A stretch of DNA of 64,000 nucleotides from an uncultured Kordiimonas sp. GTDB taxonomy: Bacteria; Pseudomonadota; Alphaproteobacteria; Sphingomonadales; Kordiimonadaceae. The notes under the pieces are model-generated. The model saw nothing but the letters and a program-made list of their open reading frames with translations. It did no database searches and was not told where the DNA came from. Location of the stretch: contig CANLMI010000004.1 in assembly GCA_947492375.1 (NCBI GenBank), positions 358,511-422,510 of the forward strand, written 5' to 3'. Shown here in pieces: positions 1 to 9,901 of the stretch. How positions within the stretch are numbered: the first letter of the stretch is position 1; every line of letters starts with the position of its first letter. A program made the position numbers and the translations under genes.

Positions 1-1
1 C

Positions 2-463
2 AAATGGATTGATAAAGACGGATATTATCGCTTTTTTAAGGGCCTAAATTACGTCAAAGGCCACGGATACAGGAAGAACCTCTCTTACTGGTTTAATGGC
101 GAATACAAAAATGGAAAGTGGACAGGGTTTAAGCATCAATTTGGCTTTGATATACCTAAGGGCAGTAAAAAGAATTTCCACGGGTTTAGGCACATCTGTG
201 CAACGTCACTTCAAGAAGCTGAAGTTTCAAGAGAAATCAGCTATTCAATAACTGGACATATCGATGGATTTCATAAAGCGAGTGTAGGTGACCAATACAG
301 ACACAGCGATATGATATCGCAAAAATATGATGCCATTTGTAAATTGAACTTTGATGATATTCTTAAAAATGTTCGGCCATTTTTTAAGATAGTTCCAAAG
401 CAAAGCCTGATTGAAAAGAAAACACTGAAGCCCAGAAGAAAACGTGAGCAAAAAAGCCGTTAA
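2..463 (+). CDS. Tyrosine recombinase/integrase, C-terminal part (cut by window edge)
   Basis: The frame is open from base 2 to a TAA at 461-463, giving about 153 residues with the 5' part outside the window. The catalytic half of a tyrosine recombinase is visible: an HGFRH box (HxxR), a downstream TGH box, and a Tyr in the stretch after GDQYRH that could be the nucleophile. A basic tail (KKTLKPRRKREQKSR) follows. It probably mobilised the accessory island to its right or left. The exact family cannot be judged without the N-terminal half. Confidence 0.75.
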   Translation, partial: KWIDKDGYYRFFKGLNYVKGHGYRKNLSYWFNGEYKNGKWTGFKHQFGFDIPKGSKKNFHGFRHICATSLQEAEVSREISYSITGHIDGFHKASVGDQYRHSDMISQKYDAICKLNFDDILKNVRPFFKIVPKQSLIEKKTLKPRRKREQKSR

Positions 464-472
464 GTGTTCAAT

Positions 473-490
473 GGGGAGAATTGAACTCTC
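473..490 (-). other. tRNA T-arm-like fragment just after the integrase, possible att remnant
   Basis: Read on the minus strand this gives a T-arm-like stem and TTCAATT loop (GAGAG/CTCCC, four of five pairs). No acceptor stem or CCA follows and no full tRNA can be folded. Its place directly after an integrase gene suggests an attachment-site remnant. The rest of 464-717 is AT-rich and shows no gene. Confidence 0.3.
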
Positions 491-717
491 ATGTTTCTGC
501 TTCCATATATTAATGTAACTAACTGATAATAATAGTTTATTCACACTAAAAGGTGCCAATTTACAGTATTCTCAACACTATATATTTGTACTAAATATGT
601 ACTAAAGCTTGTACTAAGTAAATGATCAGAAATTGAACTATATAGTTACGCATAGAAATTTGAAAGATTGACTGAATAGGTGTCAGTTTATTTAATAACC
701 TATATTATGATTTAGAA

Positions 718-1755
718 CTAACACCGATTATCATAGTCCTGATATTCAGCGTCACAGAATGAATCGTCAATCCAGCCTGATTTCTCGATATTAATTTCTT
801 CAAGCTTAAAAACAAACTCGCCTATGTCTTCATCGTTGTATGTGGAAAAAGAAGCAGTAAAATCTGAATCATATTCAATATCAATTCCATCCTCTGTTGA
901 TGAGGCTCCTAAACGTGCTAACGTGGATATGCTGCCTTTTACAAAAATGGTCTCGCCATCAAAGTTCGTTTCATCAAGCCAGACTTCAGGCCATTCCCAG
1001 CCATATGCGTGAGGTTCAAAACTATCAAAAACACCCTCAGTAAGTTGATCAACAATAATATCTTGAAGTTGTTCAGTGAACTGGTCTTGCTTTGCAGCCT
1101 TAGATTTTTTGATTTTCTGTGCATAAGTTTCACGATCAAAATGATATAGGATTTCCGATGGGCGTAGTTCCTTTCCTTCAATGAAGATCAAACCGTCTTC
1201 TTTTGAATATTCAACCGTCACATTCTCGTCTGCATTCTGATTAAACCAGCCAAGTTTAAGCTTTCGTTCGATGGTTTCAAAAGCTAACTGGGTATGAACC
1301 AAATCAATGTCTTCTGGCTTGAATGAATGCCACAGAATGGTGGTAATGCTCTGGAATATGGATACGAATAAGGAAATGTCATGTTCTTTTGGAAGTGGCT
1401 TGCTACCATGAGCACCGTGACCAGCCATACCAATGTCATTGCGAATTTCCCCAATACCTTTGACGAATCCACCAATAGCACCGCGAATAGTTTCATTCTT
1501 GAATCCAAGCTCTAACAACGTCTTTTTAATAAGCTGAGGTAATTCAAGTTCTGCCCCATGCTTGTTAAGGTACGTTTCGCCTTTCTCTGTCAGGATTTGC
1601 TTGCACAGGCTTTCGATAATGCATTTACAAAAGTCTATCGTCTCTGGCTCATGAGAAGCGTAGGCCTCTTCAGCTTTCTCAATCGTGATCTTTAACCGTT
1701 CAAGCTTGAACAGTTTCTCAAAATCATAGGCACGGGCGAAAGGTGACTGAGGCAT
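718..1755 (-). CDS. Abortive infection family protein (Abi_C-like domain)
   Basis: A 345-aa protein, last gene of the leftward restriction operon. Residues about 40-150 carry the Abi_C-type pattern: a helical region followed by RNDIGMAGHGAHG, an R-N-x-x-G...H-G motif recalling HEPN-like RNases. The C-terminal ~100 residues are acidic and predicted to bind or regulate; I do not recognise them. Abi_C proteins are known partners of type I restriction loci and are thought to stop growth of infected cells. The start lies 2 nt from the stop of the upstream membrane protein, so the two are probably co-translated. Function is inferred from family and context. Confidence 0.7.
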   Translation of the reverse strand: MPQSPFARAYDFEKLFKLERLKITIEKAEEAYASHEPETIDFCKCIIESLCKQILTEKGETYLNKHGAELELPQLIKKTLLELGFKNETIRGAIGGFVKGIGEIRNDIGMAGHGAHGSKPLPKEHDISLFVSIFQSITTILWHSFKPEDIDLVHTQLAFETIERKLKLGWFNQNADENVTVEYSKEDGLIFIEGKELRPSEILYHFDRETYAQKIKKSKAAKQDQFTEQLQDIIVDQLTEGVFDSFEPHAYGWEWPEVWLDETNFDGETIFVKGSISTLARLGASSTEDGIDIEYDSDFTASFSTYNDEDIGEFVFKLEEINIEKSGWIDDSFCDAEYQDYDNRC

Positions 1756-1757
1756 TA

Positions 1758-2408
1758 CTACTTCCCGTCACCTGTTGAATGTGAGGATAATTGATCCCCT
1801 AGATCTTTTACCTCCGTTTCCAGAGTTTCTATTTCTTTTACGACTTCATCAATCGTAGGTAAAAAAGCTTTGATCTCTTGTTCTCGCTCTTTCGCACCTG
1901 TCAAAGCTTTCCCTCGAAATGTGTGGATTATAGGCGATGTAGAGTTTGGAATTTGTTGAACAGAAGCAATTCTTGACACTTCATCTCGAAGCCCCGCCAA
2001 GGACTGGATCTTTCTATTCAACAAGGCTGTTTTCGCATTTAACTGGCCTTGCAAAATAGATATTTGCGCCTGGCGTTCCTGCTCTTTAGCGCTGTCAGAC
2101 AACGCCTTGATTGTTTCCGATAACTCCTGCCGTTGAGCGAGATAAGCCAAGGCAACCAAAATAAGTGTGGCCAAACTAATGGCGGGATTGATCAAACCTC
2201 CAACAAAGTCACCAAAAGTACCCCAATCCGCAGAATTAGGAGAAACATCATAGTTCAAATGATAACCAAACCAGCCGATATAGACGGCAACCGCGAGCAC
2301 ATAAATAATGGCAGCGACCCAAGCGATAGATTTTGTGTGACTTCTCGCTTTATCTATTGATACTTGATTATCTTTTACTTCTGTCATCGTCACCCCCAAC
2401 TTATGCAA
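1758..2408 (-). CDS. Two-TM membrane protein, putAbiC-like
   Basis: 216 aa. Two hydrophobic segments (about residues 28-48 and 70-90) flank a short loop ending in WGTFGDFVGGLINP. That motif is typical of a family of phage abortive infection membrane proteins (putAbiC-type N-terminus). A long coiled-coil follows (about 95-210). The start overlaps the hsdS stop by 8 nt; an alternative ATG at 2387 (MTEVKDN) would avoid the overlap. Probable membrane sensor or effector coupled to the restriction system. Confidence 0.65.
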   Translation of the reverse strand: MHKLGVTMTEVKDNQVSIDKARSHTKSIAWVAAIIYVLAVAVYIGWFGYHLNYDVSPNSADWGTFGDFVGGLINPAISLATLILVALAYLAQRQELSETIKALSDSAKEQERQAQISILQGQLNAKTALLNRKIQSLAGLRDEVSRIASVQQIPNSTSPIIHTFRGKALTGAKEREQEIKAFLPTIDEVVKEIETLETEVKDLGDQLSSHSTGDGK

Positions 2409-4806
2409 ACAGTGTATTCACCTCATCCATTGCCTTTGCGACTTTGGTTTCTGTTAGTTCCAGTTTCTTGATTTTTGCGCGCCATTCATCATCGGCTGCG
2501 ATATACATCATGACCTTATCTGCGGTTGGCTGAATGCCTTCGGCTTTTAGGTGCCTGACTGCATAGTCAACAGTGGCAAGCAGTTCCCATTCGGTGTTCT
2601 TCATAAACTGGAACTTACCAAGTACCCACTTTGCTGCTGCTTTGAAGTCACCGTATTTCTCTGACCATTCCATCAGGTCAGCAATATTGTGGCCGGAGAT
2701 ATGACCAAAGCCAAAGCGGCCTTTCGCCTCGCGAATGTAGCCCTTATTCTTGGCAATTTTAATGCCACCAGAATATTTCATGGCTGGATTATAGGGGCCT
2801 GCTGCCTTACGTAGATATTCCTGCTGGATTTCAAGGTCATCGCCCATATGACGACGAGCAAAGTAAACCGCCTTTTGCAAACGGAAATTGCCAAGCGGCT
2901 CACTGCTTTTGTCAAAAAACGCTTGAACAATGGCACCAACAAGTACAGCTTCCCTGAATTTCTCGCCATTTGAAGACCGCGACTTGGTTTCAAGCTTTGG
3001 CGCTACGTCCTTTAGTTCGGCAATCGTCGTTTCTTTTGGAGCAGGAACTTCCCTTTTTGCAGATTTAACCTCAATAGTCTGCTTGCTGCCACCGCCATTG
3101 GGAGGAGACACTTCTTCTACTAAGTGATGCACAAGTGATTTCAAAAGTAACTCACAGTAAATCTCTTTTTCAACAGCATGTGTTTGAAGGTTTTCACAAA
3201 ACTCTAATGCTTTTTCAATTTGTGCAACTATCAAAAGCTGTTCCTCTAAAGGAGGAAGAGGAATTGGGAGACTTTTTAACCGTGATGCCTTGATGCCTGT
3301 CGCAGTCATTCCCGTTGATTGATCAATAAGCTGCGATTGTCCAGTAGGGCTCATAATGTAGTAGTTAAAAAACTGTGTAGATATACTTCTCCTTAGCCAG
3401 GGTTGCAGGCAAATAGTGCGCTGTGCAATCGCGAAATCTTCCTCAATATCTACAATGGCTGAATTTCCCAAAGGAGCTTCCACAGTAAGTAATATATCAC
3501 CAATTTCCGGAAACCCTCTCGTCATCCAGTCTTGATAAAACTCTTCTGTAATAAACTCTTCGGGTATTCTGCTAATGAACCCTTTTCTGATGTTTTTTGC
3601 CGTGATTAGAGGAATACCACTATTCACTTTCGGAGGTGTCTTGCCTCTATAGTCAATAAATCGGAATAGATTATTGTATCGTATCCATTGCCAATGTCTT
3701 GGAGCAGCAAATAGCAATTCACTATCTGCGATATCCCCTGGGTCCTTCCAGCGATGAATAATTCCCTGAGATATTTTATTTTCACGCGCTACTGATATTT
3801 CTTCTAATACGCCATCTTCATTGGTAGAGGAATATTCGAAAGAATGCAGGAAGCCTTTAACACCCATTTCAAGAATGGCATCACGTACATTACCAATAGT
3901 CTGTTCATCATTAGCCCACTCAGACCAATTGTCGCTCAAGATTTGCCAGTATTGCTGGCGGGTTTCTTCATCAGGTGCATGGACAAGATGATGAAGTGTT
4001 GACTGTGCGACTTCTCGTTTTAGACGCGCATGTTCATTCTGCTGTGCTTCAAGCTCGTCACACAAAGCCATCAATTCATTGACCTTGGCAACAATGCGTT
4101 TCTGTTCTTGAATTGGTGGAATGGGAACAAGTGCTTGTCTTGCTTTATCAGTTCCCAATCGGGGGAGGTTCATGCCGTGAGTAGAAGAATTAGCGTAATC
4201 AATAAAATGTTGAGACTTTAAAACCAATCTCAAGTATTCAGGGTTAACGAAACCAAAAGAGCTTATAGGTATTATTTCGGTCGTGCACGCACCCTCTCGG
4301 TCTGCAACAACAACCTTATCCAAATAGGGACGCAATTTGCCATACAGCACATCACCTTTTTGAAATACATTTTTAGAACTTTTGAATGCTCTTTCTCCAA
4401 AAGTTACACGCTTTAAAAGCTTAGAAGATACCTTTTCAATATCTTCTAACTCTATTATCCAAAGGTCATCATCTTCAACATCAGAGGCTTCAATCTTAAT
4501 CGTTGCTCCGTAGTTTGAAATAGCTCCCAATCGAGACCATTCCCAGCTATCTGGTAGTCGCCAAGGCTCTTCACTACTCTCAACAATTGGAAGCTTTTTT
4601 TGTTTCTTTAATGTCTTCGTAGCTTCCAGATTGGATTTATGGGCCTGTAATCTTTCTAACAATTCAGAGGCTGATTGATCACGTTGATCTTGAGCTACAA
4701 GTTTGCCCTGTACCGCCAACTGCAATATCAATCGTCGAAGGTTGGCAATACCGTCTGGCCCCAAAGCGAGTTCGCCAAAATTATCAAAGAAAGTTTCGCG
4801 GATCAT
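2401..4806 (-). CDS. hsdS: Type I restriction specificity subunit HsdS with extra C-terminal domain
   Basis: 801 aa, much longer than the usual 400-600. Residues 1-65 match the HsdS N-terminal region (FFDNFGELALGPDGI, LRRLILQLAVQGKL). Two target-recognition domains follow, starting near WEWSRLG and WQWIRYN. Each ends in a conserved spacer helix (IPPIQEQKRIVAKVNELMALC and LPPLEEQLLIVAQIEKALEFC). From about residue 620 there is an added ~180-aa domain with RLQKAVYFARRHMG, YLRKAAGPYNP and a WELLATVDYAV helix. This recalls the Panacea/SocA (DUF4065) fold, but the assignment is tentative. The gene lies 2 nt after hsdM. The two recognition domains set the DNA target of the HsdRMS complex. Confidence 0.9.
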   Translation of the reverse strand: MIRETFFDNFGELALGPDGIANLRRLILQLAVQGKLVAQDQRDQSASELLERLQAHKSNLEATKTLKKQKKLPIVESSEEPWRLPDSWEWSRLGAISNYGATIKIEASDVEDDDLWIIELEDIEKVSSKLLKRVTFGERAFKSSKNVFQKGDVLYGKLRPYLDKVVVADREGACTTEIIPISSFGFVNPEYLRLVLKSQHFIDYANSSTHGMNLPRLGTDKARQALVPIPPIQEQKRIVAKVNELMALCDELEAQQNEHARLKREVAQSTLHHLVHAPDEETRQQYWQILSDNWSEWANDEQTIGNVRDAILEMGVKGFLHSFEYSSTNEDGVLEEISVARENKISQGIIHRWKDPGDIADSELLFAAPRHWQWIRYNNLFRFIDYRGKTPPKVNSGIPLITAKNIRKGFISRIPEEFITEEFYQDWMTRGFPEIGDILLTVEAPLGNSAIVDIEEDFAIAQRTICLQPWLRRSISTQFFNYYIMSPTGQSQLIDQSTGMTATGIKASRLKSLPIPLPPLEEQLLIVAQIEKALEFCENLQTHAVEKEIYCELLLKSLVHHLVEEVSPPNGGGSKQTIEVKSAKREVPAPKETTIAELKDVAPKLETKSRSSNGEKFREAVLVGAIVQAFFDKSSEPLGNFRLQKAVYFARRHMGDDLEIQQEYLRKAAGPYNPAMKYSGGIKIAKNKGYIREAKGRFGFGHISGHNIADLMEWSEKYGDFKAAAKWVLGKFQFMKNTEWELLATVDYAVRHLKAEGIQPTADKVMMYIAADDEWRAKIKKLELTETKVAKAMDEVNTLFA

Positions 4807-4808
4807 GG

Positions 4809-6278
4809 TTATTTCCCCTGATCCGACGCACCGATGGCTGCTGCAAGCATTGACTTGAGGCTGTTTTGTGTATCCTGCATCTTGGCTTTATTCGCCTGAA
4901 AGGTTGCAAGCAGCTCTACAGGATCGCCCGGTCCTTCATCTGCATTGTGGGGATTGTCAATATCCAGATTAAAGCCACCCGCCTTAATCTCCTCAAAGCT
5001 GACCTTCCAAGCCTGTTCGTTCTCCTCACGGTTATGCCACCATGCTTTCTCTGGGCCAAACTCCTCAATCCGCATGGGCTTGGTTTTGCTATAGCTCTTG
5101 TAGCCTTCTGGGTATGGATGCTCGTAGTACCAAACATCTTTGGTTGGCTCGCCTTTGGTGAAGAACAGCAGATTAGTTTTAATACCTGTATAAGGATTAA
5201 ACACACCGTTCGGCAGCCGAACAATGGTATGAAGATTACATTCGGTAAGCAGTTTCTCTTTAATGCGGGTCTTGATGCCCTCACCAAACAACGTACCGTC
5301 TGGCAACACCACAGCCGCACGACCAGCATCTTTTAACAAGCGCATGATCAAAACCAGAAACAGGTCTGCTGTTTCACGGGTCTGGAAGGTGCCGAAATTC
5401 TTCTCAATCCCATCCTCTTCCATCCCGCCGAATGGTGGGTTGGACAGGATAATATCAACCTGATCTTTCTTCTTGTAATCACGCAAAGGCTTGTTGAGCG
5501 TATTTTGATGCCTGATATTGGTTGGCACCTCAATGCCGTGCAGCATCATATTTGTGGTGGCAAGCAGATGTGGTAAGGCTTTCTTCTCTATTCCAAAAAC
5601 GGACTGTTGTAGAACATCAATGTCGCTAGGCTTTTCAAGATAATGCCCTTCTTTATGATCAATCGCATGGGTCAAAAATCCACCTGTACCACAAGCTGGA
5701 TCAAGCACGGTCTCATTTAATTTCGGATCAACCATTTCGACCATAAATTGGGTCACCGCACGAGGGGTGTAAAACTCCCCAGCATTTCCTGCTCCTTGAA
5801 GTCCTCTCAGGATTTGTTCATACACGTCACCGAATGAGTGTCTATCTTCCGAATGATTAAAGCTAATTTCGTTGAGTTTGTTGATTGCTTGACGGATTAA
5901 CGTACCCGACTTCATATAATTAAAAGCATCTTCAAACACGTTACGGATAACTGTTGCTCGGCCTTTTTCCACCCCCTCAGATCGTAAATTCTTCAGAGTT
6001 GGGAAGAGATCATTATTAATAAATTCAAGAAGCTTCTCACCAGTTTTCCCTTCGGGGTTAGCTGCCCAATTACACCACCTGAGATGATCAGGAATTGGAG
6101 AATTATAATCTTCACCTTGAACGGCAGCTAGAGTGATAAGTGACTGTTCCTGATCATCGAGGATTTTGAGAAAGAACATCCAGACAAGCTGACCAATCCG
6201 CTGTGCGTCACCGTCAACACCTGCATCTTTCCTCATAATATCTTGAATAGACTTAATAATCCCCGATACATTTGCCAT
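4809..6278 (-). CDS. hsdM: Type I DNA methyltransferase HsdM
   Basis: 489 aa, N6-adenine methyltransferase subunit. A helical HsdM N-terminal domain (about 1-130) precedes the class I SAM fold. SAM-binding motif I is DPACGTGG (193-200) and the catalytic motif is NPPFGG (280-285). It modifies the site read by HsdS and partners HsdR for restriction. The start is 6 nt from the hsdR stop, and hsdS begins 2 nt after it, so hsdR-hsdM-hsdS are one operon. Motifs are intact, so it should be active. Confidence 0.95.
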   Translation of the reverse strand: MANVSGIIKSIQDIMRKDAGVDGDAQRIGQLVWMFFLKILDDQEQSLITLAAVQGEDYNSPIPDHLRWCNWAANPEGKTGEKLLEFINNDLFPTLKNLRSEGVEKGRATVIRNVFEDAFNYMKSGTLIRQAINKLNEISFNHSEDRHSFGDVYEQILRGLQGAGNAGEFYTPRAVTQFMVEMVDPKLNETVLDPACGTGGFLTHAIDHKEGHYLEKPSDIDVLQQSVFGIEKKALPHLLATTNMMLHGIEVPTNIRHQNTLNKPLRDYKKKDQVDIILSNPPFGGMEEDGIEKNFGTFQTRETADLFLVLIMRLLKDAGRAAVVLPDGTLFGEGIKTRIKEKLLTECNLHTIVRLPNGVFNPYTGIKTNLLFFTKGEPTKDVWYYEHPYPEGYKSYSKTKPMRIEEFGPEKAWWHNREENEQAWKVSFEEIKAGGFNLDIDNPHNADEGPGDPVELLATFQANKAKMQDTQNSLKSMLAAAIGASDQGK

Positions 6279-6284
6279 GCTTAC

Positions 6285-8636
6285 TTACGCTCCCTTAAAT
6301 AACTCTGTCTGCAAGTCTTTTAGGGCTGCTTTATACTCATCGGGCCCGCCAAAGATACCTTTAATTATCTCTATTGGTGTTCCTATATCGCTGATGGGCT
6401 TTAATTGTAGAACTTGCCCATTTTCGAGAGATTGCATCCCTTCATCTGCATATTTGTCGAGTAGGGCCTCAAGAACTGACCGTGCCTGCCCCTCATATTT
6501 CGCAAAATAATTACGTTTTTTTACATTATTTGCTCGCTCAGAACGAGTTAGAGGTGACTGACCGTATGCTACATGACAGATAAGGTCAAAGGCACTCATC
6601 TTGTCTCCGTTTTTGACCTCTTCGCGCAAGCCATCAAAGATAATGCCTTGTTCCTCCAGTTCATCAACGATTGCTTGCTTGCGATCTGCATCAGACCAAC
6701 GCTTTAGGAACTCATCGAGCGAAGCATAATCAGCTTTTACAGCTTTCTCGGTCAGGACAGAAAGGCTGTCTGTCATCAATTTGCCGTTTGCATCCAAATA
6801 TTGTAGGCGCTTCGCCAAAACCTGCACCCGCACATCATCCAGATAATATTTACGTGGTCCTTTGTCCTCGTCTTCTGGATCAAAAGTCACATCAGGCGGC
6901 AAAAGAACATCACCACCCTCGACATCACCTTCCGTTTCATCATCAACAATGATAGGGTCATTGCGATCAGGCTCATAAATTTGTACTGGATCACCATCAA
7001 AGTCAGGATCAGCAAACAGTTCCGTCGCTCTTTTGAAATCCATAATGGTGAAATATTGTTTGCCATTCTCTTCATCAATACGCGTACCGCGACCAATAAT
7101 CTGTTTAAACTCGGTCATACTTTGTATACGCTGATCAAGCACAATTAACTTGCAAGTCTTGGCATCCACGCCTGTTGTCAAAAGCTTGGATGTAGTGGCG
7201 ATAACTGGGTAGGATTCTTCTTGGTCAATGAAATTTTCCAGCTCGGCTTTACCCTCTGCGTCATCACCAGTAATTCGCATTACATAACGGTGGTTTTCTG
7301 ACATTAGGTCAGCATTTTCGTTGGCAATCGCCTGACGCATACGTTCTGCATGTTCTGTATCTTCACAAAATATGATTGTCTTATCGAAGCGGTTGGTGGC
7401 TCTTAAAAACTCAGTGACTTTCTTTGCAACAAGTTCTGTCCGTTTTGGAAGAACCAGTTTTTTATCGAAGTCTCGCTGGTTGTAGATGCGGTCCTCAACT
7501 TCATGACCATAACGGTCAACGGTGCCTTGCTCTGGCCTGAATCTAACAAGGTCTTTATCAAGGTCATAGCGAATAACCTTGTAAGGTGCGAGAAAGCCAT
7601 CCTCAATTCCCTGTTTCAAGCTGTATGTGTAAACAGGATCACCAAAATAGTCGATGTTGGAAACGTCCTTGGTTTCTTTTGGTGTAGCCGTTAGTCCAAC
7701 CTGTGTCGCCGACGAGAAATATTCCAGTATTTCACGCCAAGCACTATCGGCTGCTGCACTGCCTCTGTGACACTCATCGATAATAATCAGGTCAAAAAAG
7801 TCGGGCGAGAACTGCTTGTAGATGTTCTGCTCTTCTTCTGTTCCTGTTACCGCCTGATAAAGGGAAAGGTATATCTCATATGACTTATCTGCTTGACGGT
7901 TCTTAATCTTCGTCATGGAGCCGCCAAAGGGCTTGAAGTCATTCGCCTTAGTCTGGTCAACGAGAATATTACGGTCCGCAAGAAAGAGAATGCGCTCTTT
8001 CATGCCTGACTGTTTCAAACGCCAAATTATCTGGAAAGCTGTATAGGTTTTGCCTGTGCCTGTCGCCATCACCAATAACAGACGGTCTTCGCCACGGGCT
8101 ATTGCTTCAATCACACGGTTGACAGCATTGATCTGATAGTATCGCGGTGTCTTGCCGCTGCCATCCTCATGATAGTCTTGCGTGACAACTTTCTCTGCGG
8201 CTGTGTCAATTCCTTTTGATCCAGTATATCTGGCCCAGAGCTCTTCTGGTGCCGGAAACTCGTCCATTGAAAGTTCAGTCTCAATAATGCCTTCAGACAC
8301 AGTTTTGTCGTGAAATAAAAAGCCTTTGCCATTTGATGAAAAAACAAACGGAATATGCAGCATATCTGCATATTCAAGCCCTTGCTGCATTCCCGCCCCA
8401 ATTGAATGCTTGAAATCTTTAGCTTCTATAATGGCGATGGGTATATTAGGTTTATAATAAAGAATATAGTCAGCACGTTTCCGCTTACCCCTTATGGTAA
8501 GTCTACCTCTCACAATAATACGGCCATCAGTAAATGTTACTTCTTCGCGTACTTGAGATAGTATGTTCCAGCCTGCATTCTGTATTGCAGGCGTAATGAA
8601 TTTACTTTTAACATCGGCCTCAGAATACACAGACAT
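6285..8636 (-). CDS. hsdR: Type I restriction endonuclease HsdR
   Basis: 783 aa, translocase and nuclease subunit, EcoAI-like in size. The N-terminal nuclease has D56 and E71-A-K73 (PD-(D/E)XK). The SF2 motor has Walker A ATGTGKT (191-197), DECH box (DECHRGS), TATPKE and a GRGTR motif VI region. The C-terminal helical part should bind HsdM/HsdS. It lies first after the Xre gene, with a 139-bp gap. All key motifs are present. Confidence 0.95.
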   Translation of the reverse strand: MSVYSEADVKSKFITPAIQNAGWNILSQVREEVTFTDGRIIVRGRLTIRGKRKRADYILYYKPNIPIAIIEAKDFKHSIGAGMQQGLEYADMLHIPFVFSSNGKGFLFHDKTVSEGIIETELSMDEFPAPEELWARYTGSKGIDTAAEKVVTQDYHEDGSGKTPRYYQINAVNRVIEAIARGEDRLLLVMATGTGKTYTAFQIIWRLKQSGMKERILFLADRNILVDQTKANDFKPFGGSMTKIKNRQADKSYEIYLSLYQAVTGTEEEQNIYKQFSPDFFDLIIIDECHRGSAAADSAWREILEYFSSATQVGLTATPKETKDVSNIDYFGDPVYTYSLKQGIEDGFLAPYKVIRYDLDKDLVRFRPEQGTVDRYGHEVEDRIYNQRDFDKKLVLPKRTELVAKKVTEFLRATNRFDKTIIFCEDTEHAERMRQAIANENADLMSENHRYVMRITGDDAEGKAELENFIDQEESYPVIATTSKLLTTGVDAKTCKLIVLDQRIQSMTEFKQIIGRGTRIDEENGKQYFTIMDFKRATELFADPDFDGDPVQIYEPDRNDPIIVDDETEGDVEGGDVLLPPDVTFDPEDEDKGPRKYYLDDVRVQVLAKRLQYLDANGKLMTDSLSVLTEKAVKADYASLDEFLKRWSDADRKQAIVDELEEQGIIFDGLREEVKNGDKMSAFDLICHVAYGQSPLTRSERANNVKKRNYFAKYEGQARSVLEALLDKYADEGMQSLENGQVLQLKPISDIGTPIEIIKGIFGGPDEYKAALKDLQTELFKGA

Positions 8637-8775
8637 TCATATTCTCCAAAAGATTGCTCGACAATTTAATTGCAGGATTGTGCTTTTGCAAGCTTGAATA
8701 GAATTTCTTGATTTTAACAGCACAAAGTCACTGCACTCGACCGAGTAATCTTAATTAGATTATTTCTTTGAGCTT

Positions 8776-8988
8776 TCATTTTGGCTGTTTTAATAACTGA
8801 TCTGAAGACACTGCTAAGACGGTTGCTATCTTCTCTATTATAAGAATAGTTGGGTTTCCTATAACCCTTTCAATGCCGCTGATATAAGTCCGGTGAAGGT
8901 CACATTCGAAAGCAAGAGCTTCTTGAGAAAGGCCCTTTTCTTTCCTAATGCGTTTAATATTTTTGCCAACAATATTTCGAATATCCAT
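8776..8988 (-). CDS. Xre-family controller (C-protein-like)
   Basis: 70 aa, essentially a single helix-turn-helix domain (IKRIRKEKGLSQEALAFECD...YISGIERVIGNPT). This size and layout matches the small controller proteins that time expression of restriction genes. It sits 139 bp upstream of hsdR on the same strand, and candidate operators lie just upstream of it. Use as an hsd regulator is inferred. Confidence 0.75.
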   Translation of the reverse strand: MDIRNIVGKNIKRIRKEKGLSQEALAFECDLHRTYISGIERVIGNPTILIIEKIATVLAVSSDQLLKQPK

Positions 8989-9016
8989 ACTGCTAATGGC
9001 AGCATATGTTGCTTAT

Positions 9017-9078
9017 TAGTCTACAGACTATAAGTAACGTTTTTATTGATATTACTAGTAATGAATACTATAAGTCAC
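9017..9078. promoter_or_regulatory. Candidate controller operators upstream of the Xre gene
   Basis: TAGTCT-AC-AGACTA (9017-9030) is a perfect inverted repeat with a 2-nt centre. ACTATAAGT[A/C]AC is repeated at 9027-9038 and 9067-9078, 40 bp apart, about four helical turns. The sites lie between the divergent Xre gene and the zinc-ribbon gene. They resemble the GACT/AGTC-type boxes of controller proteins. Binding is inferred. Confidence 0.45.
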
Positions 9079-9114
9079 ATTTTGATATTTTAAATATTCA
9101 TTTCGGGATAGATC

Positions 9115-9687
9115 ATGGCAAAACTTAAGAACTGTAAATCATGTGGCAATGAAGTTGCTAAGGGCGCGAAGATGTGTCCTCATTGTGGTGCTAAATTAAA
9201 AATGGGAAAGTTTGCGAAGTTTCTCATTGTTTGTGGAGCTCTGATTGGGACAGGTATTTTATTAGCTCCTTCAGCTCAAGAAAAACAGGCTGCATTAGTT
9301 GCTAAATTAGATGCGGTGGAAAATGCTAAAGTAATATCAGTTCCTGCTACCGGCTTATTACCCGATATGTTCAACTTATTTTCTGATTATACTGACCTTC
9401 AAAGAGATAATAAAGTGGGAGAACTGAAAGGAAGCTTCGTAGAATGGTCATTACCAGTATATGAAGTCGAACTGTTGAATGCGGATGAGAAGCTATATCG
9501 CATCCAGACAAGATCAGGAAAATTCGTAGGTACTTTTATCAAACTTTATGCGAGAAACCAGAAAGAACAAGAATATATAGATAATATTCAGACGGATAAT
9601 TTTATCACGGTCAAAGGTAAGATTGCAGGTTCATCACTCAGGCATATTGAAATCGAAGATGCTATCCTAATCGATTTCAAGTCATAG
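9115..9687 (+). CDS. Zinc-ribbon membrane protein of unknown function
   Basis: 190 aa. Two CxxC knuckles (CKSCG at 7-11 and CPHCG at 21-25) form a zinc ribbon. One TM segment follows (about 33-52), then a ~130-aa domain with beta-rich pattern ending in VKGKIAGSSLRHIEIEDAILI, which suggests an OB-like fold exported across the membrane. Not a member of a pathway I can name. It ends at a clear terminator and is monocistronic. Confidence 0.7.
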   Translation: MAKLKNCKSCGNEVAKGAKMCPHCGAKLKMGKFAKFLIVCGALIGTGILLAPSAQEKQAALVAKLDAVENAKVISVPATGLLPDMFNLFSDYTDLQRDNKVGELKGSFVEWSLPVYEVELLNADEKLYRIQTRSGKFVGTFIKLYARNQKEQEYIDNIQTDNFITVKGKIAGSSLRHIEIEDAILIDFKS

Positions 9688-9702
9688 TTCTTGGGAAGGT
9701 TT

Positions 9703-9731
9703 AAAGGCAGTTTTTATGACTGCCTTTTTTT
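9703..9731 (+). terminator. Rho-independent terminator
   Basis: GGCAGT (9706-9711), 7-nt loop, ACTGCC (9719-9724), then a run of T. It lies just after the zinc-ribbon gene stop. Confidence 0.85.
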
Positions 9732-9901
9732 ATGATCGCTCAGTTTCAAAAGGTATACTTTGTTTACACCTGTAGCTTTGTTTGTCGCACATTGAAATCA
9801 TTACAGAATTTTTGTCTCAAAAGGTCATGTTGCGACTTATGAAACGAATTATCAAAAGGTCTAATTATTATGAAAGCTAAACCATATAGGAGAGTTTGTA
9901 C

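Noticed and set aside
715..726. TTAGAACTAAC near 715 as a further late-phage operator
   Set aside because: It has only one half of the repeat and lies outside the prophage.
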